DNA from: BRH-c32 sp041674625
GTDB taxonomy: Bacteria; Bacteroidota; Ignavibacteria; Ignavibacteriales; Melioribacteraceae
DNA: 30,939 nucleotides
Reading direction: 5' to 3'
Assembly: GCA_041674625.1 (NCBI GenBank)
Contig: JBAYVI010000022.1
Span: 1-30,939 of the forward strand
Shown: one piece after another, positions 1 to 9,432 of the stretch
Position numbering within the stretch: the stretch's first letter is position 1
Layout of the letters: each line of letters begins with the position of its first letter
Notes under the pieces: model-generated
Database searches by the model: none
Told to the model about the DNA's origin: nothing
The model's input: only the letters and a program-made list of their open reading frames with translations
Position numbers and translations under genes: made by a program

Positions 1-23
1 CATATTTTGTTATAAATATTATC

Positions 24-2522
24 TTAATTTCTGATTATTTTTATTATAGAAGACTTTTTCGCAGGAATAAGAAGGGTAATCTCTTCCCCTTTTTTTGTAA
101 TCTTAACTGAATGCGATTCACTTTCATTAATATAAACTTTATAACTTCCACTTTCTAATTGCCATGGTCTTACTATAAACTCCTTATCGTATTCACCTGC
201 ATAATATGTATTAATTATCAAACTTTCACTATCAAATTTTTCTAAAACAATAGCTAATTTATTATCCGTATTTTTCCAACTCGCAGCATAAAAAGGAGAG
301 CCGCCTTCCGGAGAACCATCACCGGAGATCATTGCTCTTAATTCAGATGTGCCAGGGATTCTTACACGGTCTGTATGCATTACCATATCAGTTCTTAATT
401 GCGAATTATATCTAAGAACATCTAATAATTTATTAAGTCCACTTTCAAGATATTCCTTATTACCTGTCATCAGATAACGAACATAATAAGATGCATAATC
501 AGAAATTATCAAATCATATTTTTTATTTCCTTTTAATAGTCTCCAAGTTTGAACTGAGTTCCAAAATCCATCCTCATTAATTAAATTTTGTGCAGCCCAT
601 TCTTCAGAACCTTCCTTAAATTTTCCTTTTTTTAGATCAACCTTTTTTAGCAATAATTTATTTATCAATTCTAAAGAGTATTCAATGGGAAGTAGCAGAG
701 AATCATCCTTGGTAAGAGTAAAAGTAAAAATAAGATTATCCAAAATTTTACTTCCGGAACTATGAGCCCAATCGTAATAATCCCACATCATATTTGCTTT
801 ATACCAATTTGGCTCATCTCCATTAATTGCTTCATCATAGTAGCGAACTGATGGTGGAATAATTCCAATTGGTTTTTCTTTTTCTGTTTTAAGCGAAGCA
901 CTTAACCATGCTTTAGACCATTCTTCCAATAGCGAAATATATTGTGGATCGTGGGTAGCCCATGCAAGAAAGCGTAATGGTTTTAATGCTCTTGCATTAT
1001 AATCTACATCTCGATTTCGAGGTGAACGTTCATCAATCTGAGTGGAACTGTACCAACCCGATTTAAAGAAACGATGACCAAACTTATTTTTTACCGACCA
1101 CAAATTTTTAAAATGTTCTGCCGTGTATTCTAATCTGGAAAGGTATGTATTAGTAGTATCGACAATAATTAATTCCGGTGTAGAATCGGCAATAAATTCA
1201 GCAGAATGTTCTACATCAAGAATATTTTTTGAATAACCTTTAAATACACCTGGACTATTCCAAATAGCATTAGCTAATTTAGTCCAACCGGTAATAACAT
1301 TTTTATTTCCATATAGAAGCAATGGTGACCATTCTCGGAGAAGTTCAACGTCGTCATCAATCTTTCCTCCAAATTCTCCATTTGGGGCTTGCTTTTTTGT
1401 AACCCACCAATCAACTCCTTCACTAAGTCGGCAAATAGTTTCAAGCTGAAGTGCTGCCCATTTAGGAATATTCACATCTTTTGAATAGGCACTGCATTCG
1501 GATGGTGAATAAATCGATTCTCCATTTAGAAGCCGAAGTTTTTCGTCTTTTGGATATAAATTTAATAACTCTTCAATATCTCTTAGTCCAATTTGTCTTT
1601 GGTAATCTCCACCTCTCTCTAAAACCAAGTCATAACAAGTTTTCCCTCGCAACCACAAAGCTCTTTCACGAAGAAGATTATTTTCGCTTCCTGCATTTTC
1701 TATTTGTGAATCAGAAAGAAAAAGGACTTGATGCATTCTATCAAATATGGAATAACCTGTTAAATCTTTAATCCATTCCCACCCTTGCTGATTATGAAAT
1801 CGTTCAGCCTCGCACAGAAATGAAACTTGAATGTACCAATAAAGATAGTAGGGATCGTTTTTATCAAATTTTAGTCGGTTTTGTAATATCAAACGTAAGT
1901 CATTTAGTTCGATATTAGAATTATATTCGCCTGCTAATTTGATTTTTGGGCTTATTGGTCTGGAAGTTTCCATCTCTTTTAAGCCTTTTGGAATGATTGC
2001 AAAACCTAAAAGTCTAACCGAATCTATTCCTCCCTTCCAAAAAAGTTCATTCGATTTACCAATTGAGTTGAAATCAGTATTAATAACTCTATATTGAGAA
2101 ATAGGTCTTAATTGACCTTCTTCATCTTCTTTTAATTTATGTTGAATTATATTTTTATTATTGTTATTTATAAATAATTGAGAAGTTCCATCTTTATCGT
2201 ATGCTACCTCCATCCAGTAAATTAAATTATACTTCCCAATCGGAAGATCGATCTTGAACTTAATTTCTTTGTCAGCAATTCCGTCATAAGTTAGTTCATC
2301 TCTTACTGAACGTGAAAGAAGGAAATCTCTTTTAAATTGAGATTTATATTCAGTTACCCAACCATAATTACTTTTAGCTGAATAGATATCATTTCCAGTT
2401 AATGTTTTAGAAAAATTAAACAGAGTTGAACTTTCAGAACCAATATCAAAGAAATAGGTTTTTTCTTGTGCAGTAATATTTATGTAGCCAAGTAATAGGA
2501 TAATCAAAAAATATTTTTTCAC
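24..2522 (-). CDS. Exported large helical (alpha/alpha-toroid-like) protein, putative glycan-active
   Basis: I do not recognise a named family. The reading frame is open further upstream, into the preceding nagB-like gene, but the stretch VKKYFLIILLLGYINITAQ is a clear signal peptide and its first codon is GTG at 2522, so I place the start there, giving about 832 residues and a 16-base gap after the nagB-like stop. After the signal, roughly residues 20-190 look like a beta-sandwich (carbohydrate-binding-like). The rest is long, helical and rich in Trp and Tyr (WWV, EWSPLL, WNSVQTWRLL, YASYYVRYL), which fits an (alpha/alpha) toroid as in polysaccharide lyases and six-hairpin glycosidases. A GEFGGKIDDDVELL segment near residue 385 has clustered acids of the kind used for sugar binding. 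The C-terminal ~80 residues look like a beta domain. As the last gene of the amino-sugar operon it probably acts outside the cytoplasm on the same glycan. The function is inferred from fold and context only. Confidence 0.6.
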   Translation of the reverse strand: MKKYFLIILLLGYINITAQEKTYFFDIGSESSTLFNFSKTLTGNDIYSAKSNYGWVTEYKSQFKRDFLLSRSVRDELTYDGIADKEIKFKIDLPIGKYNLIYWMEVAYDKDGTSQLFINNNNKNIIQHKLKEDEEGQLRPISQYRVINTDFNSIGKSNELFWKGGIDSVRLLGFAIIPKGLKEMETSRPISPKIKLAGEYNSNIELNDLRLILQNRLKFDKNDPYYLYWYIQVSFLCEAERFHNQQGWEWIKDLTGYSIFDRMHQVLFLSDSQIENAGSENNLLRERALWLRGKTCYDLVLERGGDYQRQIGLRDIEELLNLYPKDEKLRLLNGESIYSPSECSAYSKDVNIPKWAALQLETICRLSEGVDWWVTKKQAPNGEFGGKIDDDVELLREWSPLLLYGNKNVITGWTKLANAIWNSPGVFKGYSKNILDVEHSAEFIADSTPELIIVDTTNTYLSRLEYTAEHFKNLWSVKNKFGHRFFKSGWYSSTQIDERSPRNRDVDYNARALKPLRFLAWATHDPQYISLLEEWSKAWLSASLKTEKEKPIGIIPPSVRYYDEAINGDEPNWYKANMMWDYYDWAHSSGSKILDNLIFTFTLTKDDSLLLPIEYSLELINKLLLKKVDLKKGKFKEGSEEWAAQNLINEDGFWNSVQTWRLLKGNKKYDLIISDYASYYVRYLMTGNKEYLESGLNKLLDVLRYNSQLRTDMVMHTDRVRIPGTSELRAMISGDGSPEGGSPFYAASWKNTDNKLAIVLEKFDSESLIINTYYAGEYDKEFIVRPWQLESGSYKVYINESESHSVKITKKGEEITLLIPAKKSSIIKIIRN

Positions 2523-2538
2523 ATTAATACCGATGGAA

Positions 2539-3306
2539 TTATTTATAATTAATTTTATTAGCTGAATCAAAATCAAGAAACATCTTGGCATTCTTATGGG
2601 TTCTAAGAATTGAAGCCGGACAGGATATTGATATGTCTCCCTCCAAAGTATCTTTAACTGCATCCGCCTTTCTAATCCCAGGGACTACAACCGATAAATA
2701 ATCAGCAGACAATAATGCAGGGATAGTAAGTGTGATTGCATAATTAGGAACTTCCTCGATAGAACTAAAGCAGCCGTCAAATACCTGCTGTATTTTGCAT
2801 TTCTCTTCGAGTTCCACAGTCTTCACCCATTTAGGATCATTAAAATCAGCTACCGGAGGATCATTAAATGCTATATGTCCATTTTCTCCTATACCCATAA
2901 ATACAATATCAATTGGAGCTTCTTTTAATAATTTTTCATATTCTGAACAAACTTCTTCGACATCTTTTTGAAAGGTATCAACGTAACTAACCGATGCAAA
3001 TGGCTTTTTGATAAAAATCTTGTTCTTTAGCCAATTAGCGAATGACTGTGGAGAATTTGGAGATATCCCTGAATATTCATCCATGTGAAAAGCATGAATT
3101 TTATTCCATTCAATATCATCTCTCAGCAAAATATTTTCTAAAAATTCATTCTGTGAAGGAGCCGCAGCAAATACTGCTCTTAAATTGTCTTTTTTGGACA
3201 AGATCTTTTTTATTATTTCTGCAGAATAATCAGCCGCTGCTTTACCCATTTCACTCCTTGTTGGATAAATATTTACATCTAATTTTTCTTTCATAAACTT
3301 GTACAT
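2539..3306 (-). CDS. NagB-type glucosamine-6-phosphate deaminase/isomerase homologue
   Basis: Cytoplasmic sugar-phosphate isomerase fold. The family converts glucosamine 6-phosphate to fructose 6-phosphate plus ammonia. Visible family motifs are HMDEY in the first third, GIGENGHIAFNDPP in the middle and SCPASILRTHKNAKMFLD near the end. About 255 residues is normal for NagB. I chose ATG at 3306 because GGAA sits seven bases upstream (TAGTGGAAAAATTTATG); an in-frame GTG at 3318 and an ATG at 3294 are alternatives. Compared with E. coli NagB (NDGHIAFNEP, with Asp141, His143 and Glu148), this protein has Asn for the Asp and Asp for the Glu, and AAAPSQNEFL replaces the usual phosphate loop. It may therefore be a paralogue acting on a related amino-sugar phosphate. 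It lies between a GH20-like enzyme and a large exported protein, fitting catabolism of released amino sugars. Confidence 0.8.
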   Translation of the reverse strand: MYKFMKEKLDVNIYPTRSEMGKAAADYSAEIIKKILSKKDNLRAVFAAAPSQNEFLENILLRDDIEWNKIHAFHMDEYSGISPNSPQSFANWLKNKIFIKKPFASVSYVDTFQKDVEEVCSEYEKLLKEAPIDIVFMGIGENGHIAFNDPPVADFNDPKWVKTVELEEKCKIQQVFDGCFSSIEEVPNYAITLTIPALLSADYLSVVVPGIRKADAVKDTLEGDISISCPASILRTHKNAKMFLDFDSANKINYK

Positions 3307-3322
3307 AAATTTTTCCACTAAT

Positions 3323-5872
3323 TTAGTTTAAATAAATTGTATAGCGATTTTTGCTGTTTCTAACTTTTGTTTCTGGAAGTCGAAATGAGAATGCCCAATC
3401 GCCCTTCGTCTGAAAACTTTTTATTAATAAATTATTTTTACCTTTAATCATTGGGATAGTTATTTTATTTTCGTCAGGTATAAAATTACCACTCCCCTTT
3501 ACGGTGGCTATTTTGTTACCATTAACAAATATCTCACACATTTCATCTGTTCCAATCAAAGCATTAACCGATACCGCAGAATCAGAAAAAATATTTGCGA
3601 ATGAATAAACAATCCCCTTCTCATCTTTAGTATTAAATATTTTTGCAATATCGATTACGTCAGGATAATCGGATACTAATCTTCTCCAGCGATATTTTAC
3701 AGAATCAACATAAAACTCTTGGGTTACTCTTGGTTCGGCTTTTTTTTCACCACCCATATCTGCTAAAAGGTCGCCGCTAAAATCCGAAAGGTTCAATATT
3801 GGTTGTATAATCATCCATTCCCTAAAATATTTGCCTGGCAATTCAGAAATATTTAATGAAGTATTTTCAATTGGATTTATTATTCTATTTGTATCAAACA
3901 TTTTAAGTGAATTATATAAATCATCTTTCACTGCAATAAAACTCTCAGCTTCTTTTTTGTATTTATCGATAATTCTATTTAAGGCATAGGTATGATTTTC
4001 TCTTAACCATAAATAGGAAAAACTATCCATTACTTTATTCTGGCGTTCTATGATTTTATTAATTAAAGAAACACCTTCAACCATTTTCTCTCTTGCCTTA
4101 AATGGAGTAGTGAAAACAATTTTTAATGCATCTTTATAATTTGAGGCAATTTTTATTAAGTCAATTCTTTTATTAGCTTCTGAACGATAGATATTTATTA
4201 CTAATTGAAGGTAATCTTTCAAGTCATAATTTGAGTCGAGTTTAATATTATTCAATTCATTTTGTGCTTGTACTAAAACAGAAAGAACTGAATCTAAATC
4301 GATTTTGGAAATTTTAAGTGCTTCTCCTTTTTCAGGAATTAGACGATTCCATAATATTTTATCTGTCATTCCATCGGTAAGCTCATATTCTTCTAATTCA
4401 TTTAGTTTATGAATTGTCTTAGTATAATAATCATTGTCAGCTCCGAGCACCCCTCGATTAAATCTGTAATCAAAATCATCAATTTTTTTTGGAGTACAAT
4501 TCCAACTCTGTTCCGCACCATAAGCTACACCATACCAATCATTATTAAATAATGCGGTTCCGGCATCGTCCCAAATGCAATTTAGTACTCCAAGCGAATT
4601 ATTTGTTGACCCGTCTCTTGTAAAATTATCGATATTAGTTATTGCTCTTCCGAATTGGGGAAGAATTTTATTCGAATTTAGAACTCCGGGGCAAACAATA
4701 AATTCTAATCCTGCATTTTTTATCGGAACAATTAATTTCAAAAAACTATCTTGTGGATCATAATTCCAAGTACCGACTAAAATATCTTTTGGTATTCGTT
4801 CGAGTAATTCCGGATGTTCTAAAAGAATATCCCCCCACATTAACATTTTAGTATTCTGTTTTTTTAGTAAATCATAAAGGCGCATAATATGCCGATAATA
4901 AACTTCTGCATAACCAAGACTATCAACTAATTTTTTTGAGTCTTCTTTACCTAAATCGAATGTTTCATCAAGACCCACACAAAAAAACATTTTACTGAAT
5001 GCAGGTATCATCTCTTTATAAATATCATTGAGGAAAGTGTAGCTTTCTTCTTTAACCGGTGATATTAATGTTCCACTTTCACCGAGATGGGAATATTCAG
5101 GAATAGATAATATTTTCTCGAAATGACCGAATGATTGAAAGCTGCCTACTAATTCAATATTGTAAAGATTTGCATAATCAGTTATTTCTTTCCATTCTTC
5201 TATTGTAAAAGAACCATCATCGGGCGCTATTTTTGGATGCTTTTTTGTTTTTACAACATGCTCAATATAGTGCATCATAAAATTCAATTTCAATTCTGAG
5301 AATTTTCTTATTTGCGACTTCATATAATCCATTGTAGGAATTGGTCCACGGCTTATATCATCCATTATACCGCGAAGTTTATAAGAGGGATAATCTTTTA
5401 TCTCCATTCCTTGGAGATAATTTATTTTCGAACTACTTAATATTTGTTTTAATGATTGTATTCCATAAAACAACCCTTTTGGATCATTCGCAGATATAAT
5501 TATTAAATCGTTTTTAATAATTAATTGATAACTATCGGATGATAATGAATTATCAATTTCCATCCCTGCATTCAGACACAATTTTGAGAAATTATTATTT
5601 TGGGAAGCAATCCCAATGTGAATTACTTTTTCTGATTTAGCATTTCTTTTAATTTCTAATTCTCTCTTCTTCAGTATGTCAATCAAATCATTTGTTAAAT
5701 TAGAAAGTTGTTTATTATCATCAACATAGAGATTAACAGAAATAGGATTTTTGTCTAACATAAATTTCGCATCAGAATAATTATAAAGCAGAGGTTCAGG
5801 AACAATAGGGACGATGCCTTGACCATTAATAATTATGAAAGTAAAAAAGAAGATAATTACAAAAGATTTCAT
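3323..5872 (-). CDS. Exported GH20-like beta-N-acetylhexosaminidase
   Basis: Predicted to cleave terminal N-acetylhexosamine from a glycan outside the cytoplasm. The start is taken at ATG 5872, which gives an ATGA overlap with the preceding stop and puts the signal peptide MKSFVIIFFFTFIIINGQG at the N-terminus (849 residues); an in-frame ATG four codons upstream is less likely. Residues ~20-150 match the GH20 N-terminal alpha/beta domain (IVPIVPEPLLY; GLFYGIQSLKQIL). The TIM barrel begins at KLRGIMDDISRG with KFSELKLNFMMHYIEH. The acid pair expected for substrate-assisted catalysis is D302-E303 in FCVGLDETF. The C-terminal ~350 residues are a helical bundle followed by a beta-sandwich, longer than a minimal GH20. 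The classical GH20 HLTDDQ strand is not conserved (it reads HYIEH), so the exact family is less certain than the fold. Confidence 0.78.
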   Translation of the reverse strand: MKSFVIIFFFTFIIINGQGIVPIVPEPLLYNYSDAKFMLDKNPISVNLYVDDNKQLSNLTNDLIDILKKRELEIKRNAKSEKVIHIGIASQNNNFSKLCLNAGMEIDNSLSSDSYQLIIKNDLIIISANDPKGLFYGIQSLKQILSSSKINYLQGMEIKDYPSYKLRGIMDDISRGPIPTMDYMKSQIRKFSELKLNFMMHYIEHVVKTKKHPKIAPDDGSFTIEEWKEITDYANLYNIELVGSFQSFGHFEKILSIPEYSHLGESGTLISPVKEESYTFLNDIYKEMIPAFSKMFFCVGLDETFDLGKEDSKKLVDSLGYAEVYYRHIMRLYDLLKKQNTKMLMWGDILLEHPELLERIPKDILVGTWNYDPQDSFLKLIVPIKNAGLEFIVCPGVLNSNKILPQFGRAITNIDNFTRDGSTNNSLGVLNCIWDDAGTALFNNDWYGVAYGAEQSWNCTPKKIDDFDYRFNRGVLGADNDYYTKTIHKLNELEEYELTDGMTDKILWNRLIPEKGEALKISKIDLDSVLSVLVQAQNELNNIKLDSNYDLKDYLQLVINIYRSEANKRIDLIKIASNYKDALKIVFTTPFKAREKMVEGVSLINKIIERQNKVMDSFSYLWLRENHTYALNRIIDKYKKEAESFIAVKDDLYNSLKMFDTNRIINPIENTSLNISELPGKYFREWMIIQPILNLSDFSGDLLADMGGEKKAEPRVTQEFYVDSVKYRWRRLVSDYPDVIDIAKIFNTKDEKGIVYSFANIFSDSAVSVNALIGTDEMCEIFVNGNKIATVKGSGNFIPDENKITIPMIKGKNNLLIKSFQTKGDWAFSFRLPETKVRNSKNRYTIYLN

Positions 5873-6783
5873 TTTCTGAACCATTTAGTTTCTAAAAATT
5901 TTGCTGAATTAATATATGCTTCATCTAAATTATTTACACCGGATTCTTCTCCACCAATATCAAGTCCGATATATCCATCAAAGCCAATTGCCTTAAGTGC
6001 TGAGAAAAAATTATCCCAATTAATTTTTCCTTTTCCTGCTTCGAGATGTTCTACTTTAGTACCGCAGTTGTCAGAAAAATGAATGTAATCAATATGCTCC
6101 TTTAATTTGTATAAGGATAGAGGTAAATTTTCCCTAATTGCGAATAAATTAGCCGTATCGAAATTAAAGCGGAGGTTTTTTCTTCCGACTGAATTATAAA
6201 AATGAAGGAAACTATCTGCACTATTTATCAGCACACCTGATGCTGGGTGGAGTTGATAATTTAAATCATAGTTCGTTGCTATATCACACAAATTCTGAAA
6301 TGACGAAACAAGCATTTCGTAATATGGTTGCCATTCAAAATTTTCAGGGAGAAAAGCTGATTGAAGCGATTCTTCTTCATAATGTCTAATTATTGGAATA
6401 TCTTCTGGGAATTTATAAGGTGGAATTGGTGAATTATCTAATACACCTTTAGCTCCAATAATTGCTGCAGTTTCACATCCAACTTTAAATAATTCGATAT
6501 TCTTTTTTCTTTCATTTTTATCAGTTGATGAGAGACCTGGGAGAACCACGCAAAAATATGGAAGTGTCAATCCGTTTTCATCTAAGGAATTCTTAATTTT
6601 ATATCTAAGGTTATATACTTTTGTTAAATGTTCTTCTCTAATACCTTCGAGTTCAATAGTAGAAAACCCGAGCGAAGCCATTTCATCAATGTATTGAAGT
6701 GTGTCCTCAGCCGGAGGTGGATATCCGTATTTTGTGATTGAATAAAGGTAAGTGCATACTATTTTGGAATTAAAATTTTTCAT
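5869..6783 (-). CDS. Sugar phosphate isomerase/epimerase-like TIM barrel
   Basis: Cytoplasmic protein of the xylose isomerase-like / AP-endonuclease-2 superfamily, whose members isomerise or epimerise free or phosphorylated sugars using a divalent metal. Visible signals are GFSTIELEGI near the start (strand 2 of the barrel with its Glu), NYQLHPASG in the middle, LRFNFDTANL (metal-site Asp), IDYIHFSDN (His plus Asp) and GYIGLDIGGEE near the end. At 304 residues it is normal length. It overlaps the upstream transporter gene by four bases (ATGA at 6780-6783) and the downstream GH20-like gene likewise, so the three are probably translationally coupled. The substrate cannot be read from sequence; the neighbours point to an amino sugar or its product. 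No signal peptide is present. Confidence 0.85.
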   Translation of the reverse strand: MKNFNSKIVCTYLYSITKYGYPPPAEDTLQYIDEMASLGFSTIELEGIREEHLTKVYNLRYKIKNSLDENGLTLPYFCVVLPGLSSTDKNERKKNIELFKVGCETAAIIGAKGVLDNSPIPPYKFPEDIPIIRHYEEESLQSAFLPENFEWQPYYEMLVSSFQNLCDIATNYDLNYQLHPASGVLINSADSFLHFYNSVGRKNLRFNFDTANLFAIRENLPLSLYKLKEHIDYIHFSDNCGTKVEHLEAGKGKINWDNFFSALKAIGFDGYIGLDIGGEESGVNNLDEAYINSAKFLETKWFRK

Positions 6784-8021
6784 AATGTTTCAATTATTCC
6801 TACTGCTCCAACATAAGCCATATAAATTGTAAATAATGTTATTAATCCGATACCAATATTAGTTGCGAGAGATATTTTATTTTCTCCCATTAATTCTTTT
6901 TTATTTAATAAATATTGCATAAAAATTAGAATTAGTGGAGTTGCGATTAAGGCTAATGCTTGAGACATAATCATGATAGAAACAGGTCTTCCACCAAAAA
7001 TAGGAACGAACATGCCAAGAGTCGCATAAAAAATAACGATACCTCTATTTCTCCATCTATTAAGATCTAATGCTTCTTGATTGTAATCTGAAAGAAGAAG
7101 TGGAACTAATATATAATGTGGGAATAGAGAAGATAAACCGGCAGCAATTATTCCGGTTACAAAAATTGTAATAGCAAATCTACCCGCAAGTGGTTCTAAA
7201 GTTTTAACCATATCAACAGCATTTTCAACGTGTATTCCGAGAGGATAAAGTGTTCCGGCAGCGGCTGCCATTATTGAAATACTTAGAACAAACATAAGAC
7301 TTATAGAAAGAAGTGCGTCTTTCCTTTCCGTAGCACTATCCTTCAAAGTCCATCCCTTTTGTTTAATAGTAGCAGAGCGAGTAATAAATAATATTCCACC
7401 CATTGTAGTACCTATCATACCAGCCACAACTAATCCGGCATTATTATCATTAGGTATATTTGGCATCAACCCTTTTAGTACGGCACCCGCATCAGGTATA
7501 ACCATAAAAGTTGTAAGTACAAAACATGTGCCCATAATACCGACAAGAACAGCTAATATAACTTCAATCTTGGTATAGTACCCCGTAAACAAAAAATAGA
7601 TTAATAGTAACGCAAAAAAAATAGCTATTGGAAGCATTCCAATTCCGGCACCCGAAGATGTAATTGGTTTTGTCCATTCATTTGTTACTTCGCTTAAAAC
7701 AGCCATTACTCCAATACTCGAAATCATCTCTGAAATAATAAGAGTTGCAAGAACAAAGTAAGCTGCACCTTTGCCAATATGTTTTTTAAAGCTATAAAGT
7801 ACTGTCTCCCCTGTAACTAAAGTAAATCGGCTAAAGACAACTATTAAAAAATATGTAAAGAGGCAGGAAAGGAAAACAGCCCAAGTAAGCATCATACCAT
7901 GTGAAGCACCGGCAGATGCCATTGTTGTAACACTTCCAGTTCCAATGTTATATCCAACCAAAAACAAACCTGGACCAAATGCTGCAGCTAAAAGCAAAAT
8001 TTTCTTATATAGATTTTTCAT
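6780..8021 (-). CDS. NRAMP-fold membrane carrier lacking metal-binding motifs
   Basis: Integral membrane protein of about 11 helices with the start of an NRAMP (MntH/DMT) protein: FGPGLFLVGYNIGTGSV at residues 15-31, then SAGASHGMMLTW. In metal-transporting NRAMPs helix 1 carries DPGN and helix 6 carries MPH. Here the helix-1 site reads IGTG after the Tyr, and the helix-6 segment reads GTTMGGILFITRSA, so both metal-ligating motifs are missing. I infer that it carries something other than Mn2+ or Fe2+. It lies two bases downstream of a secreted toroid enzyme and overlaps a sugar isomerase gene by four bases, so a sugar, amino sugar or similar organic solute, possibly with H+ or Na+, is the obvious candidate. 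Automated annotation would probably call it a divalent metal transporter. Confidence 0.82.
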   Translation of the reverse strand: MKNLYKKILLLAAAFGPGLFLVGYNIGTGSVTTMASAGASHGMMLTWAVFLSCLFTYFLIVVFSRFTLVTGETVLYSFKKHIGKGAAYFVLATLIISEMISSIGVMAVLSEVTNEWTKPITSSGAGIGMLPIAIFFALLLIYFLFTGYYTKIEVILAVLVGIMGTCFVLTTFMVIPDAGAVLKGLMPNIPNDNNAGLVVAGMIGTTMGGILFITRSATIKQKGWTLKDSATERKDALLSISLMFVLSISIMAAAAGTLYPLGIHVENAVDMVKTLEPLAGRFAITIFVTGIIAAGLSSLFPHYILVPLLLSDYNQEALDLNRWRNRGIVIFYATLGMFVPIFGGRPVSIMIMSQALALIATPLILIFMQYLLNKKELMGENKISLATNIGIGLITLFTIYMAYVGAVGIIETL

Positions 8022-8023
8022 AA

Positions 8024-9271
8024 TTATTTCTCATCAGAAGGATATTTGTAATTCAAATAGTCAGCTAAAAATCGCATTCCAAATGCCGTACCAACATCTC
8101 TTTGAGTCAACCAAACTTTACCAGATTTTCTTCTTGTACGTGTATCAATAACTGCCCCACGTAAATTAGGGTCTGGATGATTAACAGAAAATTGGTTCTT
8201 AATAATCCAATCAACTGATTGTTCTACATTAGGAATAAACTCCTCCCCCACACCATAATTAATTAATTGAATCCAAAGAAGACCTGCAAAAGCAGTAGCT
8301 GAACCTGTAATTGAATTTTCATTATATCTTCCATCGATATAATTAACATAATAGATTGTACCATCTTTCTTCTGAGCTTTAGCAAAAGTAACTAAAGTTT
8401 TTTTAGCCGCCTCAAGATATCTTTTATCATTAGTAAGCTCATATCCTTTTATCAATGACTCTGCATACCAAAGATTAAAACGTGGATGATAACTTCCATC
8501 TTCTTTATTATTAGGCATAAAATCCATCCATAGTCCTTCAGGTCCTTGCTTCTCTACTAGACTTTCGCACAGATCAATAAATATCTTTTTATATTTTTCG
8601 TTGTTTGTGAATTTATACATATCAAGGAAAAGGTAACCTTCATTATTTGGCCTTGCGACATCAAAAAGAGTTTGTTCCTTTTTATCCTTCCAGAAAGGAC
8701 TGTTTTGTTTCATTACTTCACCAGTAACCGGATCGACATTATCATAAAAGACTTTATATTCAGGGACGTACATATTATTAAGCATCCACTCACCAGCACG
8801 TGTAGCCACTTCCGCATATTTATCATCTTTCGATATCCTTGCTAATTCAAATATACCATTAGTACCATCTGAAATTGTTGCAAAGACAATGTTTTCAATG
8901 TCATCACCATGAATAGCTTTTAGCATACCATTTAGTTTTGGGTTATCTTTAATTTCAAGCGAGCACCACCAATCACCAGCTCTTTTTGCTTGTTCGAGAT
9001 AATATTCATTTTTTGTAATTTTATAAGCTTCTACTAATCCATAAATTAACTGTGCAGTATGCCAAGGTGGTTCGTAGAAATACCACTTTCCTTCAATAAG
9101 ATTATAGTCGCAACGGGACTTTCCATCTTTATCAAGAAGCACTTCAGTAGCATTATAAGCAGCATCTTTAAGTGCTTGAATAATCTCTTCTTTTTTACTT
9201 AGATTAGTTTGCGGATAAATATAATTCGATGTTATTACAATTAGGATGAGAGTGAAGAAGCATTTTTTCAT
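8024..9271 (-). CDS. Exported six-hairpin (alpha/alpha)-toroid glycosidase-like protein
   Basis: First gene of the minus-strand operon. A signal peptide is visible at residues 1-21 (MKKCFFTLILIVITSNYIYPQ). The rest is built of repeated helical hairpins with the phrases NEYYLEQAKRAGDWW, DDKYAEVATRAGEWM, NEKYKKIFIDLCESL and DKRYLEAAKKTLVTF, spaced as in six-hairpin glycosidases, unsaturated glucuronyl hydrolases and glucuronyl C5-epimerase C-terminal domains. Conserved-looking acidic/aromatic patches (HGDDIENIVFATISDGTNGIF, split over the first third, and RPNNEGYLFLDMY) may line the cleft. The total of 415 residues suits a single toroid. The substrate is not determined by sequence. Adjacent GH20-like and NagB-like genes suggest it cleaves or modifies an aminosugar or uronic acid-containing oligosaccharide. 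I am confident of the fold class but not of the reaction. Confidence 0.7.
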   Translation of the reverse strand: MKKCFFTLILIVITSNYIYPQTNLSKKEEIIQALKDAAYNATEVLLDKDGKSRCDYNLIEGKWYFYEPPWHTAQLIYGLVEAYKITKNEYYLEQAKRAGDWWCSLEIKDNPKLNGMLKAIHGDDIENIVFATISDGTNGIFELARISKDDKYAEVATRAGEWMLNNMYVPEYKVFYDNVDPVTGEVMKQNSPFWKDKKEQTLFDVARPNNEGYLFLDMYKFTNNEKYKKIFIDLCESLVEKQGPEGLWMDFMPNNKEDGSYHPRFNLWYAESLIKGYELTNDKRYLEAAKKTLVTFAKAQKKDGTIYYVNYIDGRYNENSITGSATAFAGLLWIQLINYGVGEEFIPNVEQSVDWIIKNQFSVNHPDPNLRGAVIDTRTRRKSGKVWLTQRDVGTAFGMRFLADYLNYKYPSDEK

Positions 9272-9344
9272 TATTGATATTCCTTGTAATTTCTTCTATG
9301 TTGATTAAAGAAAAAATAATAACTTAATTGTAGGGAAAAATTAA

Positions 9345-9360
9345 TTTAACGTTTACTTAA
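9345..9360. promoter_or_regulatory. Candidate LacI-family operator in divergent promoter region
   Basis: TTTAACGTTTACTTAA in the 171-base gap between two divergent operons. Its core TTTAACGTTTAC is a partial palindrome around the central CG and resembles the usual LacI/CcpA-type site GTAAACGTTTAC. Fourteen of 16 bases recur at 15307-15322, just upstream of the lacI-type gene. The location would allow control of both the 8024-9271 operon and the 9443-13185 operon. Binding is inferred. Confidence 0.5.
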
Positions 9361-9432
9361 TGCTTTATCTAACTTAGTTAATTTATTTTTAAAAAGGAAC
9401 TCAAAAGAAATAATAAAAAAATCTTTTTTATT

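Noticed and set aside
2523..2663. Upstream extension of the first gene to 2663
   Set aside because: It lies inside the nagB-like gene and would place the signal peptide about 47 residues into the protein.
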